Part shown: positions 29,945 through 38,218 of the stretch, one piece after another
Layout of the letters: every line of letters begins with the position of its first letter
Numbering within the stretch: position 1 is the stretch's first letter
Source: Pelagomonas calceolata
Lineage: Eukaryota; Sar; Pelagophyceae; Pelagomonadales; Pelagomonadaceae
Reading direction: 5' to 3'
DNA length: 64,000 bases
Assembly (NCBI GenBank): GCA_918797485.1
Contig: CAKKNE010000002.1
Location: 2,198,501-2,262,500 of the forward strand
Program-made: the position numbers and the translations under genes
Notes under the pieces: model-generated
What the model was told of the DNA's origin: nothing
Database searches by the model: none
What the model saw: the letters and a program-made list of their open reading frames with translations, nothing else

Positions 29945-30556
29945 CTAGAGGAACGTCGGCGGCTCGAGCGTCTTGTTGAGCCGCACCTCGGACAATCCGG
30001 AGGCGATGTGAGTGGTCACCCAGAAGACCTCGGGGTAGCACCTCAGGAAGACTTTCGTGGACGTCCTAATTGGAGGCGGCCTTGTTCGTTTCACCTCCTC
30101 GACCAATTCGGACAGCATGACCTGCCTATTCCCAATCGTCTTCACCAATAATTCGCGGTACTGGTTCTTGTAGTACTCCAACGGGTGCCACATCCAGAGG
30201 CCCATCTCCTTCGGCCGGAACTCGAGTAAACAGTTGTTCGCCGTCAGGCCGACTCTACGTAAAGACATGCTCCACTCAGATTCCGTGATGTTCCTATCAT
30301 CTCTTTTACCTTTCGCGAGGTACACCGGCAGCACGATATCTAAACGAGTGACGTGCATGGGGTTGCCGTGCTCGCCGTAGTCCGGCTCGTCCGCGCCCTC
30401 GGGCGTGAATCTCTGTCTAAGCACGTCCTGGACCATCTTGATGATCTCCGACAACTGCTTGTCGAGCGGGACTTCGAGGACGATGTCGTCGCCCATGGTC
30501 CACCAATCCCCAAAATGGTCCTTGTCCCGACCTCTTATGATGAGGTCGACCTCCAT
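29945..30556 (-). CDS. Conserved-looking protein of unknown function
   Basis: 203 residues starting MEVDLIIRGRDKDHFGDWW. It is rich in Leu, Val, Trp and charged residues with alternating strands and helices. The first 140 residues (IVLEVPLDKQLSEIIKMVQ through LTANNCLLEFRPKEMG) could be a beta-grasp, ubiquitin-like layout, which is only a guess. The residue composition is unlike the low-complexity shadows around it, so I consider it a real gene. The true start could lie in an upstream exon, because an introner-like core (30571-30593) sits directly before this ATG. Confidence 0.6.
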   Translation of the reverse strand: MEVDLIIRGRDKDHFGDWWTMGDDIVLEVPLDKQLSEIIKMVQDVLRQRFTPEGADEPDYGEHGNPMHVTRLDIVLPVYLAKGKRDDRNITESEWSMSLRRVGLTANNCLLEFRPKEMGLWMWHPLEYYKNQYRELLVKTIGNRQVMLSELVEEVKRTRPPPIRTSTKVFLRCYPEVFWVTTHIASGLSEVRLNKTLEPPTFL

Positions 30557-30570
30557 TGGTGGTGATCACG

Positions 30571-30593
30571 CGTCGATGGCGTGCAGGTCGACA
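30571..30593. mobile_element. Introner core remnant upstream of an unknown gene
   Basis: Contains CGCGTCGATGGCGTGCAGGT, close to the core of the copy at 12468 (CGCGTCGATGGCGTGGAGGT). No terminal repeats or duplication are recognisable. It lies 15 bp upstream of the minus-strand ATG at 30556. Confidence 0.6.
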
Positions 30594-30606
30594 GCACGCA
30601 GGCGCG

Positions 30607-30765
30607 CGGCTGCCGACGTATTGCTGCCCAAGGAAGGCTGCCTAAGAGAGCTGCCCGCGGCTGCCGGCGTCCTATCACTGCCCCCAAGGAAGGCTGCCCA
30701 AGAGAGAGCTGCCCGGCTTCCTATCACTGCCAAAAGGGCTGCCCAAGAGAGAGCTGCCCGCGACA
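30607..30765 (+). repeat. Imperfect tandem repeat, about 54-bp unit
   Basis: Three imperfect units built around GGCTGCCCAAGAGAGAGCTG, starting near 30635, 30691 and 30737, joined by a CGGCGTCCTATCACTGCC-type linker. It fills most of the gap between the unknown minus-strand gene and the plus-strand membrane-protein gene. No coding role is apparent. Confidence 0.75.
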
Positions 30766-30889
30766 GACCGCAAAACGCCTCGATTACCTAGTATCGATCA
30801 CGCTAGCTCCGGCCTCCCAGCGCTCTGAACGTGTGCCATACCCGGTTGGTATCTTGCACGGTTAAGGCCTGAAAAATAATCGCTCCACC

Positions 30890-31915
30890 ATGCTGGGCCG
30901 TCTCCTAATCGCCATCACCGCTTGCCATGCGCTGATCACTCCCCGGCTGCTGGTCCAAAGAGCGCCAGCCCTAAAGAGCACCGTCGCCGACGCCGTAAAC
31001 AAGGGGAAGGCGGAAAAGGGCAAGGTCTCGTTCCTCAAGACGGCCTATCCCGTCGCGAGCGCGGCGACGACGCTCGCGTGGACGGCCTGCGCGATGCAGG
31101 CGCTGGGCACGCACCCTCGCTTAACCTTACCGCCTCTCCACACGCGGCTCACGATCGCGCAAGCGCTCGTCCCGCTGCCGCTGGTCTGGGCTTCTTGCGA
31201 CGCGCTGAAGGCTGCTGCCGAAGTGGGCTGGTCACGCCTCCAATCCGCCACTTACCGCCGACTTAATTTAGCGTTATGCGCGTCGTCGTTGTGGCTCGCG
31301 TCGGCGTGCTGGTTCGCCCCGGCGTTCACGGGCGCCACCACGGTCACCTACGCGTGTAAATTGAAGGCCGGCGCCACAGCTATCCATCTGGCGACGGCCG
31401 GTATCGCCGCGGGCGCCTGGTTCGAGTCGAGCCCGGGTTCGTTACTCCAAGCGCCGGGCCGCGTCGTCAAGGGACTGGCGGGGTCGGTCATGTCGCTCGT
31501 GCCGCCCGGCGGCGACAAGCTCGCCGACCCGGACAGCGCCGAGGCCAAGGTCGTGGCGCCGGCCCTATTGACTGCGGCGCTCGGCGCCTGGACGTGCGCG
31601 GCGCTGGCGGCGCCGTTCCCGACGGCGACGCTGCCCTACGCCCTCGGCCGCCGCCTCTCGCGGGCCGCCGGCGCGCACACGCTGCTCGCCTGCGCGGCGG
31701 CCTACTGCGTCCGCGACGCCGAGGTCCGCGGCCGGTCCGACGCGTCGACCTTTGTGAAGCTGCGCAAGGGCCTGCGCGCCGTCGGCGTGCTCCACCTCCT
31801 CTGCTTCGCGGCCAAGGTCGCTTTTGATGATTGGTCCCAGTACCCCGCGGCATCAACAAAGCCGATCCTCTCAGTCGCCTCGCTCGCGACGTACGCGGCC
31901 GCCGCAGCTATCTAG
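30890..31915 (+). CDS. Multi-pass membrane protein, probably plastid-targeted
   Basis: 341 residues. The N-terminus MLGRLLIAITACHALITPRL looks like a signal peptide followed by a basic, Ala-rich transit stretch (to about residue 55). Eight or so hydrophobic Ala/Leu-rich segments follow (about 60-82, 93-120, 135-160, 165-185, 225-250, 265-280, 300-318, 325-341), separated by short loops such as LVPPGGDKLADPDSAEAK. I do not recognise the family. It is convergent with pyruvate carboxylase, 32 bp between stops. Confidence 0.7.
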   Translation: MLGRLLIAITACHALITPRLLVQRAPALKSTVADAVNKGKAEKGKVSFLKTAYPVASAATTLAWTACAMQALGTHPRLTLPPLHTRLTIAQALVPLPLVWASCDALKAAAEVGWSRLQSATYRRLNLALCASSLWLASACWFAPAFTGATTVTYACKLKAGATAIHLATAGIAAGAWFESSPGSLLQAPGRVVKGLAGSVMSLVPPGGDKLADPDSAEAKVVAPALLTAALGAWTCAALAAPFPTATLPYALGRRLSRAAGAHTLLACAAAYCVRDAEVRGRSDASTFVKLRKGLRAVGVLHLLCFAAKVAFDDWSQYPAASTKPILSVASLATYAAAAAI

Positions 31916-31947
31916 AGTAGGTTTCTATTCTTAAGATCAGGGGGGTA

Positions 31948-34900
31948 CTAGTCCTCGAGCGTCGCCAGGAGGTCCTCGGCCTCGATGTTGTCGCCGATCG
32001 CGCAGAGCACCGACGTGACCGTGCCGGCGGCCGGCGCCACGATCGTGGACTCCATCTTCATCGCCGACAGGACAAACAACGTCTCGCCCTTGGACACGAC
32101 GTCGCCCTCGCCCACTTTCACGTCGACGACGACGCCCGGCATCGGCGCGCCGACGTCGCCACTGCTGGAAGAGGCCTTGCGGCGCATTTTGCGGGCGGAC
32201 CCCGCGCCGCCGCCACTCGCAATGGTCATGGCCTCCTCGTCCGTGACGCGGAACTGCCACGCCTCGCCGTTCACGGAAAACACCACCCTCCTCGAGCACG
32301 TCTTGTCGTCGAGCTCCGAGATGGATCTGAGTTCAACATACTCGGCGCGGCCGTGGCCGTCCTCGAACTCCACCTCGTCGTTCAGCGCCATCGGACGTAA
32401 GAAGACATGCGTAGGTAAGTGCCCAACATCATCATACACCAGTCGGTGCTCCATGTAGTCCGCGAAGACCGAGGGGTACAAGGCTTCTGACAAGACGTCC
32501 TTCTCGTCGATGTGGTAGGCCGCGCCTTCGAACTTCTCGGACAGGTCCTTAGCGGCTTGCTCGAAGTCGTAGGGCTCCATGGACAGGCCTGGTCTCCCTT
32601 GGAGAGCCTCGACGCCCCGTGCTTTCAGCACATGCGCTCTCAAAGGTTCCGGGAACCCGCCTGGTGGTGTCCCGAGGCCACCCTTCAAATAATCGACGAC
32701 ACTGTCGGGGAGCTTCCCGACCCACTGCTCCGTGTCGACATCTTCTTCCCTCAGTTTGTTGGCGACCATGAACTGGGCGAGGTCGCCGACGACCTTCGAG
32801 GACGGCGTGACTTTCGGGATGTCCCCCAGCAATCGGTTCGCGGCGGCGTAGGCTATTTTGACGGCGTCGAACTGGCCATCTAAGCCCAGTTGCCTACTCT
32901 GGAAGAGTAAGTTCGTGTACTGGCCGCCCGGGATCTCGTGACTATGAACATCGGAAGCCGTTGCTAGCTGGCCCGACTCGAAGGGCGCATACAGCGTCGC
33001 CCTCACGTCGTCCCAGTAGCTCGAGACCTTGGCGTAGGCGTCGCCATCCAAGCCGACCTCGGGCACCGCTTCCGCGATGGCACCCAGCGACGGCTGCGAG
33101 GTCAGGCCTGACATCGCGTCGACGGCACCGTCCACAATGTCGGCGCCCGCCTGGCTTGCAGCTAACATCGACGCCACGCCCAAGCCCGCGCTGTCGTGCG
33201 TGTGGACGTGGATCGGCGTCGTGGGGAACTTCTGCCGCAGCGCTTCCACCAATACAGTAGCTGAGCGAGGCGTGAGCAGCCCCGCCATGTCCTTGATGGC
33301 CAGAGCGTGCACGCCCAGGTCGATCATGCGCGTCGCCAGGTCCAGGTAGTAGTCCAGGTCGTACTTCTTCGATGAGGTCACGTCTCCGGTATAGCATAGG
33401 GTCCCCTCGACGAAGCCCCCGGCGGCCTTCGCGGCCTTCACGCCCAGCGCCAAATTCTCAACGTCGTTCAAGGAATCAAACACTCGGAAGATGTCGATAC
33501 CACTCTCATAAGCCTGCTCGCAGAACTTGTAGATGACGTTGTCCGGGTACGCCGTGTAGCCGACACCATTGGCCCCCCGCAGCAGCATCTGGAAGGGGAT
33601 GTCCGGCGCCAATTCCCTCAATTGCTCTAAGCGCGCCCAGGGGCATTCGTGCAAGAATCGCAGACAGACGTCGAACGTCGCGCCGCCCCACATCTCTACC
33701 GAAAAGGCGCTTTTGCCGAGCGCGTCCTGCGTCTCTCGGGCCACGCGGGCGATGTCGGACGTGCGCACGCGCGTCGCGAGTAAGGACTGGTGGGCGTCCC
33801 TCCAAGTGGTATCGGTCACGAGTAACGAAGGAGAAGCTCGCACGGCCTTCGCGAGCGCTTCAGGGCCCTCCTCCCTCAGAATCTTGCGCCAGGGCCCCGG
33901 CTCCTTCCTAGCGACGTCGGGCTTCGGGATGTAGGTCGTGCGCACCTTGTCGAGCTTCGACGCGTCCGCGCCGAGCGACGACGGGTGGCCGTTCACCGCG
34001 ACGTTCGCGAGGTAGCGCAAGTTCCGCTCGACCCTGAAAACTTTGTCTTGGGATGATTGGAAGTGCATGACGTCCCAGGCGCTCTTTCCTATCGAGAGTA
34101 ACGACGGGTTGTCTCCAATAAATGAGGTCGTGACGTCGCCCTTGACGAAATCAGGATGCTCAAGCACATTCAATAAAAAGGGCACGTTCGTCTTGACGCC
34201 GCGGATGCGCATCTCGAGCAACGCTCTCCTCATCCTCCGCACGGCGGCGGGCCACGTCGCCGCGCGCGCCGTGTACTTTACCAAGAGTGAATCGAAGTAC
34301 GGCGTGATGCGCATGCCCGTGTACCCGACGCCGTCGACGCGCATGCCGACGCCCTGGGCGTGCCTATAGACAGCTAGCGTGCCCGCGTCCGGCGCGAAGT
34401 CCCTTTCTGGATTTTCTGTGGTGATGCGGCACTGGATCGCCACACCTCTAGGCTTGATGTCCTGCTGGATCAGGCCCAGCTCTCTCAGAGACGCACCGGC
34501 CGCAATGCGGAATTGCGTCTGTACTAAGTCAATACCGGTCACCTCCTCGGTCACGGTATGTTCCACTTGGATGCGCGGATTCACCTCAATAAAAAAGTGC
34601 TCGTCAGACTTCACATCGACCAAAAACTCGACGGTGCCCGCGTTCTTGTAGCCCGCCGACTTCCCGAGCCGCACGGCGTCGTCCTGGAGGCGCTTTCTTA
34701 ACCCATCGTTCAGATTCCACGCGGGCGCGATCTCGACGACCTTCTGGTGCCGCCGCTGCACCGAGCAGTCGCGCTCCCAGAGGTGGACGACGTCGTTGCC
34801 GTCTCCAACAATTTGGACTTCTACATGGCGTGGATCTTCCACGTATCGCTCCAAGAAACAAGAACCGTCGCCGAACGCCGCCAACGCCTCCGACGCGGCG

Positions 34901-35607
34901 CTCTCGAACTGCGACTCGACTTCATCTAACGTTCGCGCAATTCTCATCCCCTTGCCGCCGCCGCCCATCAACGCCTTGATCATGACGGGGAGGCCGAACT
35001 CCTCGGCAAACGCGCGCGCTTCCTGCGCCGTGTCCAGGGCATTCTCCGTGCCGGGCACGACGGGCACGTTCGCCGCGATGGCCATCTTCCGCGCCGAGAC
35101 CTTGTCCGAGAAGGAGAGTAAGTTCTCGACCGTCGGCCCCACGAACGTGATGCCGCGCTCGCCGCACAATCGCGCGAGCTCCGGCGATTCGGACAAAAAA
35201 CCATAGCCCGGGTGCACGGCCTCGACGCCCTCGCGCTCGGCGATGTCCACGATGGACTTGGGATCTAAATAAGCGCCGACGGGCGTGTCTCGCGCCGGCA
35301 GCAAGAACGACTGGTCCGCGCACCACCGGTGCGCCGAGTTCCGGTCCTCCATGGCATACACACCGACCGTCGCCATGTTCAGCTCCGTGCCGGCGCGCAT
35401 GATGCGCACGGCGATCTCGGCGCGGTTTGCGGCCATGACCTTGTTAAAGGGCGGGACCTCGCACGCCTCCTTGACGACGCTCGCGTCGTCCGGCTTTACT
35501 TCCGTCACGGGCGCGACGACGGCCTTGCGCGCCGTCAGCTTGCGGGCGGCGGGGTTGAGCGCTGTTGTTAACGCGCAGACGGCGAGGCAGCGCTGGAGAG
35601 CAGCCAT
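31948..35607 (-). CDS. PYC: Pyruvate carboxylase
   Basis: 1,219 residues in one exon. It converts pyruvate, bicarbonate and ATP to oxaloacetate. Domains in order: biotin carboxylase from about residue 52 (KVMAANRAEIAVRIMRAGTE, ATP loop MGGGGKGMRIA near 215, FFIEVNPRIQVEHTVTEEV near 335); carboxyltransferase from about 590 (LVTDTTWRDAHQSLLATRVR, QMLLRGANGVGYTAYPDNV, HVHTHDSAGLGVASMLA with metal-binding His); the PYC/OADA linker domain; and a C-terminal biotinyl domain with SAMKMES near residue 1188, whose first Lys carries biotin. The first 45 residues (MAALQRCLAVCALTTALNPA...) are a signal or transit peptide, so it is organellar, mitochondrial or plastid. The product feeds anaplerosis and perhaps carbon concentration. 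Confidence 0.97.
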   Translation of the reverse strand: MAALQRCLAVCALTTALNPAARKLTARKAVVAPVTEVKPDDASVVKEACEVPPFNKVMAANRAEIAVRIMRAGTELNMATVGVYAMEDRNSAHRWCADQSFLLPARDTPVGAYLDPKSIVDIAEREGVEAVHPGYGFLSESPELARLCGERGITFVGPTVENLLSFSDKVSARKMAIAANVPVVPGTENALDTAQEARAFAEEFGLPVMIKALMGGGGKGMRIARTLDEVESQFESAASEALAAFGDGSCFLERYVEDPRHVEVQIVGDGNDVVHLWERDCSVQRRHQKVVEIAPAWNLNDGLRKRLQDDAVRLGKSAGYKNAGTVEFLVDVKSDEHFFIEVNPRIQVEHTVTEEVTGIDLVQTQFRIAAGASLRELGLIQQDIKPRGVAIQCRITTENPERDFAPDAGTLAVYRHAQGVGMRVDGVGYTGMRITPYFDSLLVKYTARAATWPAAVRRMRRALLEMRIRGVKTNVPFLLNVLEHPDFVKGDVTTSFIGDNPSLLSIGKSAWDVMHFQSSQDKVFRVERNLRYLANVAVNGHPSSLGADASKLDKVRTTYIPKPDVARKEPGPWRKILREEGPEALAKAVRASPSLLVTDTTWRDAHQSLLATRVRTSDIARVARETQDALGKSAFSVEMWGGATFDVCLRFLHECPWARLEQLRELAPDIPFQMLLRGANGVGYTAYPDNVIYKFCEQAYESGIDIFRVFDSLNDVENLALGVKAAKAAGGFVEGTLCYTGDVTSSKKYDLDYYLDLATRMIDLGVHALAIKDMAGLLTPRSATVLVEALRQKFPTTPIHVHTHDSAGLGVASMLAASQAGADIVDGAVDAMSGLTSQPSLGAIAEAVPEVGLDGDAYAKVSSYWDDVRATLYAPFESGQLATASDVHSHEIPGGQYTNLLFQSRQLGLDGQFDAVKIAYAAANRLLGDIPKVTPSSKVVGDLAQFMVANKLREEDVDTEQWVGKLPDSVVDYLKGGLGTPPGGFPEPLRAHVLKARGVEALQGRPGLSMEPYDFEQAAKDLSEKFEGAAYHIDEKDVLSEALYPSVFADYMEHRLVYDDVGHLPTHVFLRPMALNDEVEFEDGHGRAEYVELRSISELDDKTCSRRVVFSVNGEAWQFRVTDEEAMTIASGGGAGSARKMRRKASSSSGDVGAPMPGVVVDVKVGEGDVVSKGETLFVLSAMKMESTIVAPAAGTVTSVLCAIGDNIEAEDLLATLED

Positions 35608-36274
35608 GGCTTGAGGTGCCCTCCGCCTCTCCTACGTGCCGCGAGCTCGCGTTTTTCGACGTATGCCGACCGTGAGGCAACAAAGAGCCCTCGGGCGCGC
35701 CGACCAGGACTTTGGCTCCGAGTTTGCAGTCCTTTGACTACTGCTATGAGCTCTCGCTGCCTTTGGCCTTTGTGTGCTACTGCAGGCGCGCGCCTCGTCC
35801 TGCCACGTCTCGGGGCCACAGACGCGTCGAGAGGGCTGCGAAGGTAGCCTTGCCTCGCCTGTTCATCCCGTCTCCTTGTTGCAGACTAGGGCCCCAGGCA
35901 GCCCCACTACAAGCGACGTTTGTCCTTTCTGGGGCGTTTTGGGCGTTTTGGACTTGGTGGGTGGCTTTTCGAGGTGCTCGGCTTTGAAACGGCCTATCAG
36001 ATCGCAACTCATCATCTCTCCAATCGCGGAGAGACACAAGTCTAATTTGCAATAGGTGTTTCACTGCACTGCGCCAGCGTAAGAATCGACTCGGCACGTC
36101 GAGAGTCATATCAACAACGCTCCACGACTGCAAAAACGCAAGCGCTGCGACGCGCGGCAACAAAAGTTGCATCTTAAGACCTCGAGAGGCAGCGGCAGCA
36201 CCAGGGCGCGGCGCGCGTGCATGCAGCGGCAGAGCGATGCGATCTCAGCCCGCGCCGCGCGCAGGCATAACAAG
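35608..36274. other. Divergent intergenic region upstream of glutamine synthetase
   Basis: 667 bp between two highly conserved metabolic genes transcribed away from each other. The central part (35880-36060) is AT-richer with repeated GGGCGTTTTGGGCGTTTTGG type sequence near 35931-35952. No gene or copy of the recurring motif is seen; it should hold both promoters. Confidence 0.45.
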
Positions 36275-37459
36275 ATGAAGCTCGCCGTCGCCCTCGCCCT
36301 CGCCGGCGGCGCCGCGGCGCTCCGCCCCGCGGCCCGCGCGACCCGCGCCACCGTCCGCATGGGCGCCGAGCCCCTCAGCCAGCAGACGGGCAAGTACGCC
36401 ATGGACCAGGCCGTCCTCGACAAGTACGCGGCCCTGCCGCGCGACAAGATCCAGGCCGAGTACGTCTTCATCGACGCCGACTGCACGGCGCGCTCGAAGT
36501 GCCGCACGTTGGATGCGGCGCGCGTGAAGCAGGGCGTCGACCGCCTCCCGAAGTGGACCTACGACGGCTCGTCGACGGGCCAGGCGCCCGGCGACGACTC
36601 CGAGGTCATCATCGTGCCGCGCGCCGTCTACAAGGACCCCTTCCGCGGCGGCGACAACATCCTCGTGCTCTGCGACACTTACGACCCGGAGGGCAACCCG
36701 CTCCCGACGAACTCGCGCGCGCCGGCCGTGGCCAAGTTCGAGGCCGGCAACGCCGCCGCCGAGAAGCCGTGGTACGGCCTCGAGCAGGAGTACACGCTCT
36801 TCAACCTCGACGGCGTCACGCCGCTCGGCTGGCCCGTCGGCGGCTTCCCGAAGCCCCAGGGCCCCTACTACTGCGGCGCCGGCGCGGACAAGTCCTTCGG
36901 CCGCGCCGTCTCCGACGCGCACTACGCCGCCTGCCTCTACGCGGGCCTCGAGGTCTCGGGCACGAACGCCGAGGTCATGCCCGGCCAGTGGGAGTACCAG
37001 ATCGGCCCCTCCGTCGGCATCGACGCCGCCGACCAGCTCACGATCTCGCGCTACATTTTGGACCGCATCTGCGAGGACTTGGGTGTGATCGTGTCCATCG
37101 ACCCCAAGCCCATCAGCGGCGACTGGAACGGCGCGGGCTGCCACATGAACTTCTCGACCGAGTCCACGCGCAAGGCCGGCGGCCTCAAGACCATCGAGGA
37201 GATGTGCGAGAAGCTCGGCAAGAAGCACCAGGAGCATATCGCGGCCTACGGCGAGGGCAACGAGCGCCGCCTCACGGGCGACTGCGAGACGGCCGACATC
37301 AACACCTTCTCCTGGGGCGTCGCCGACCGCGGCTGCTCGATCCGCGTGCCGCGCGACACGGCCGCCGAGGGCTGCGGCTACCTCGAGGACCGCCGCCCGT
37401 CGTCGAACGTCGACCCGTACGTCGCGACGGCGCTGCTCTTCGAGACGTGCACGAACTAG
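36275..37459 (+). CDS. Glutamine synthetase type II (GSII), probably plastid
   Basis: 394 residues; start at [20 protein letters not shown], which gives a signal plus short transit peptide. The enzyme makes glutamine from glutamate, ammonia and ATP. Visible are the beta-grasp segment with [19 protein letters not shown], the metal-ligand EQEYTLF, the [15 protein letters not shown] segment, the ATP-site [14 protein letters not shown] (with His and Asn), and the C-terminal [20 protein letters not shown]. Length and motif spacing are typical of eukaryotic GSII. Third-position C or G is nearly invariable, stronger than in neighbouring genes, as expected for high expression. The frame is open upstream to 36167, but those codons lack the signal peptide and carry basic low-complexity sequence. 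Confidence 0.97.
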   Translation: MKLAVALALAGGAAALRPAARATRATVRMGAEPLSQQTGKYAMDQAVLDKYAALPRDKIQAEYVFIDADCTARSKCRTLDAARVKQGVDRLPKWTYDGSSTGQAPGDDSEVIIVPRAVYKDPFRGGDNILVLCDTYDPEGNPLPTNSRAPAVAKFEAGNAAAEKPWYGLEQEYTLFNLDGVTPLGWPVGGFPKPQGPYYCGAGADKSFGRAVSDAHYAACLYAGLEVSGTNAEVMPGQWEYQIGPSVGIDAADQLTISRYILDRICEDLGVIVSIDPKPISGDWNGAGCHMNFSTESTRKAGGLKTIEEMCEKLGKKHQEHIAAYGEGNERRLTGDCETADINTFSWGVADRGCSIRVPRDTAAEGCGYLEDRRPSSNVDPYVATALLFETCTN

Positions 37460-37591
37460 GTCCGGGCCGCGCAGGAACCATACCCCGCCCCCTGAACATT
37501 TCTCCCGGCCCCTGTGGTGTGTGCGGCAGAATCGTGTCATTCTCTAAAACAGCAAACTGAAACTCCTTTGTTGGGAGTCCCACGTGGTCGG

Positions 37592-37922
37592 ATTCGACTG
37601 CGAACTCCTTATGAGCGCTGGGGGAGAGAAGGAAACGACACGCGGGGTAAGAGGACGATGTGGGGGTATCAATCAGTGCAGGGGGAACATGACGGCCCTG
37701 AAGAGGACCGTTCGGACCCGGAGGGGCGTGGAGCCCACGGGCCGGCCCGCCCGACGTGAGGTCGAGCGGGGAAGAAGAGCACGAACGAACTCGTCCAGGA
37801 CGTTCGCGCAGAGAGCTGGTCGGCCGCGCTCGCGGGCTGCGCGGCCGGGCGGTGCCACCGTCGTGGCACCTGCGTAGGTCGCGATGAGAAGCGATGGTAG
37901 AGTAGTGGGACGCCGGCGCCGC
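37592..37922. repeat. Repeat A, copy 2
   Basis: Nearly full-length second copy of the 330-bp repeat at 10204-10535, in the same orientation. It lies just past the glutamine synthetase stop, separated by about 300 bp from the end of the minus-strand multi-exon gene whose exons make up repeat B. Confidence 0.85.
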
Positions 37923-38218
37923 GCCGTCGTCGTCGTCAATCAGTCGTCGTTCGAGATTCGTCATATCTCGAACATCAGCGGGGGAAGAAGGGAAAAAGGG
38001 GGAGGGAAAACGTATTGGACGGTCGCGCCCTCAGCGTGCCGTCATGTACCACCAGGGGTGCTCGTCGTCCTCGAGCGCCTCCTTCGGCCTGTTATCATCG
38101 ACACCGTAAACTCACGAGACGCGTCGACGCTTCGACGATGACGACGACGGTGTCACGGCGGCGTCGTGATCATGACGACGCCATCTTCCCAAAGTTGAAG
38201 TTTCTGCGAGACGCTGAC
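37923..38218. other. Intergenic spacer between repeat A and the multi-exon gene
   Basis: About 300 bp with a purine-rich run (37979-38010, gggggaagaagggaaaaagg type) and GACGAC-rich stretches near 38135-38180. No gene seen. Confidence 0.4.

Noticed and set aside
36245-37540. 431-codon minus-strand ORF antisense to glutamine synthetase
   Set aside because: It is a mirror of a very GC3-biased gene; its translation is Val/Ala/Arg/Gly low complexity with no family features.
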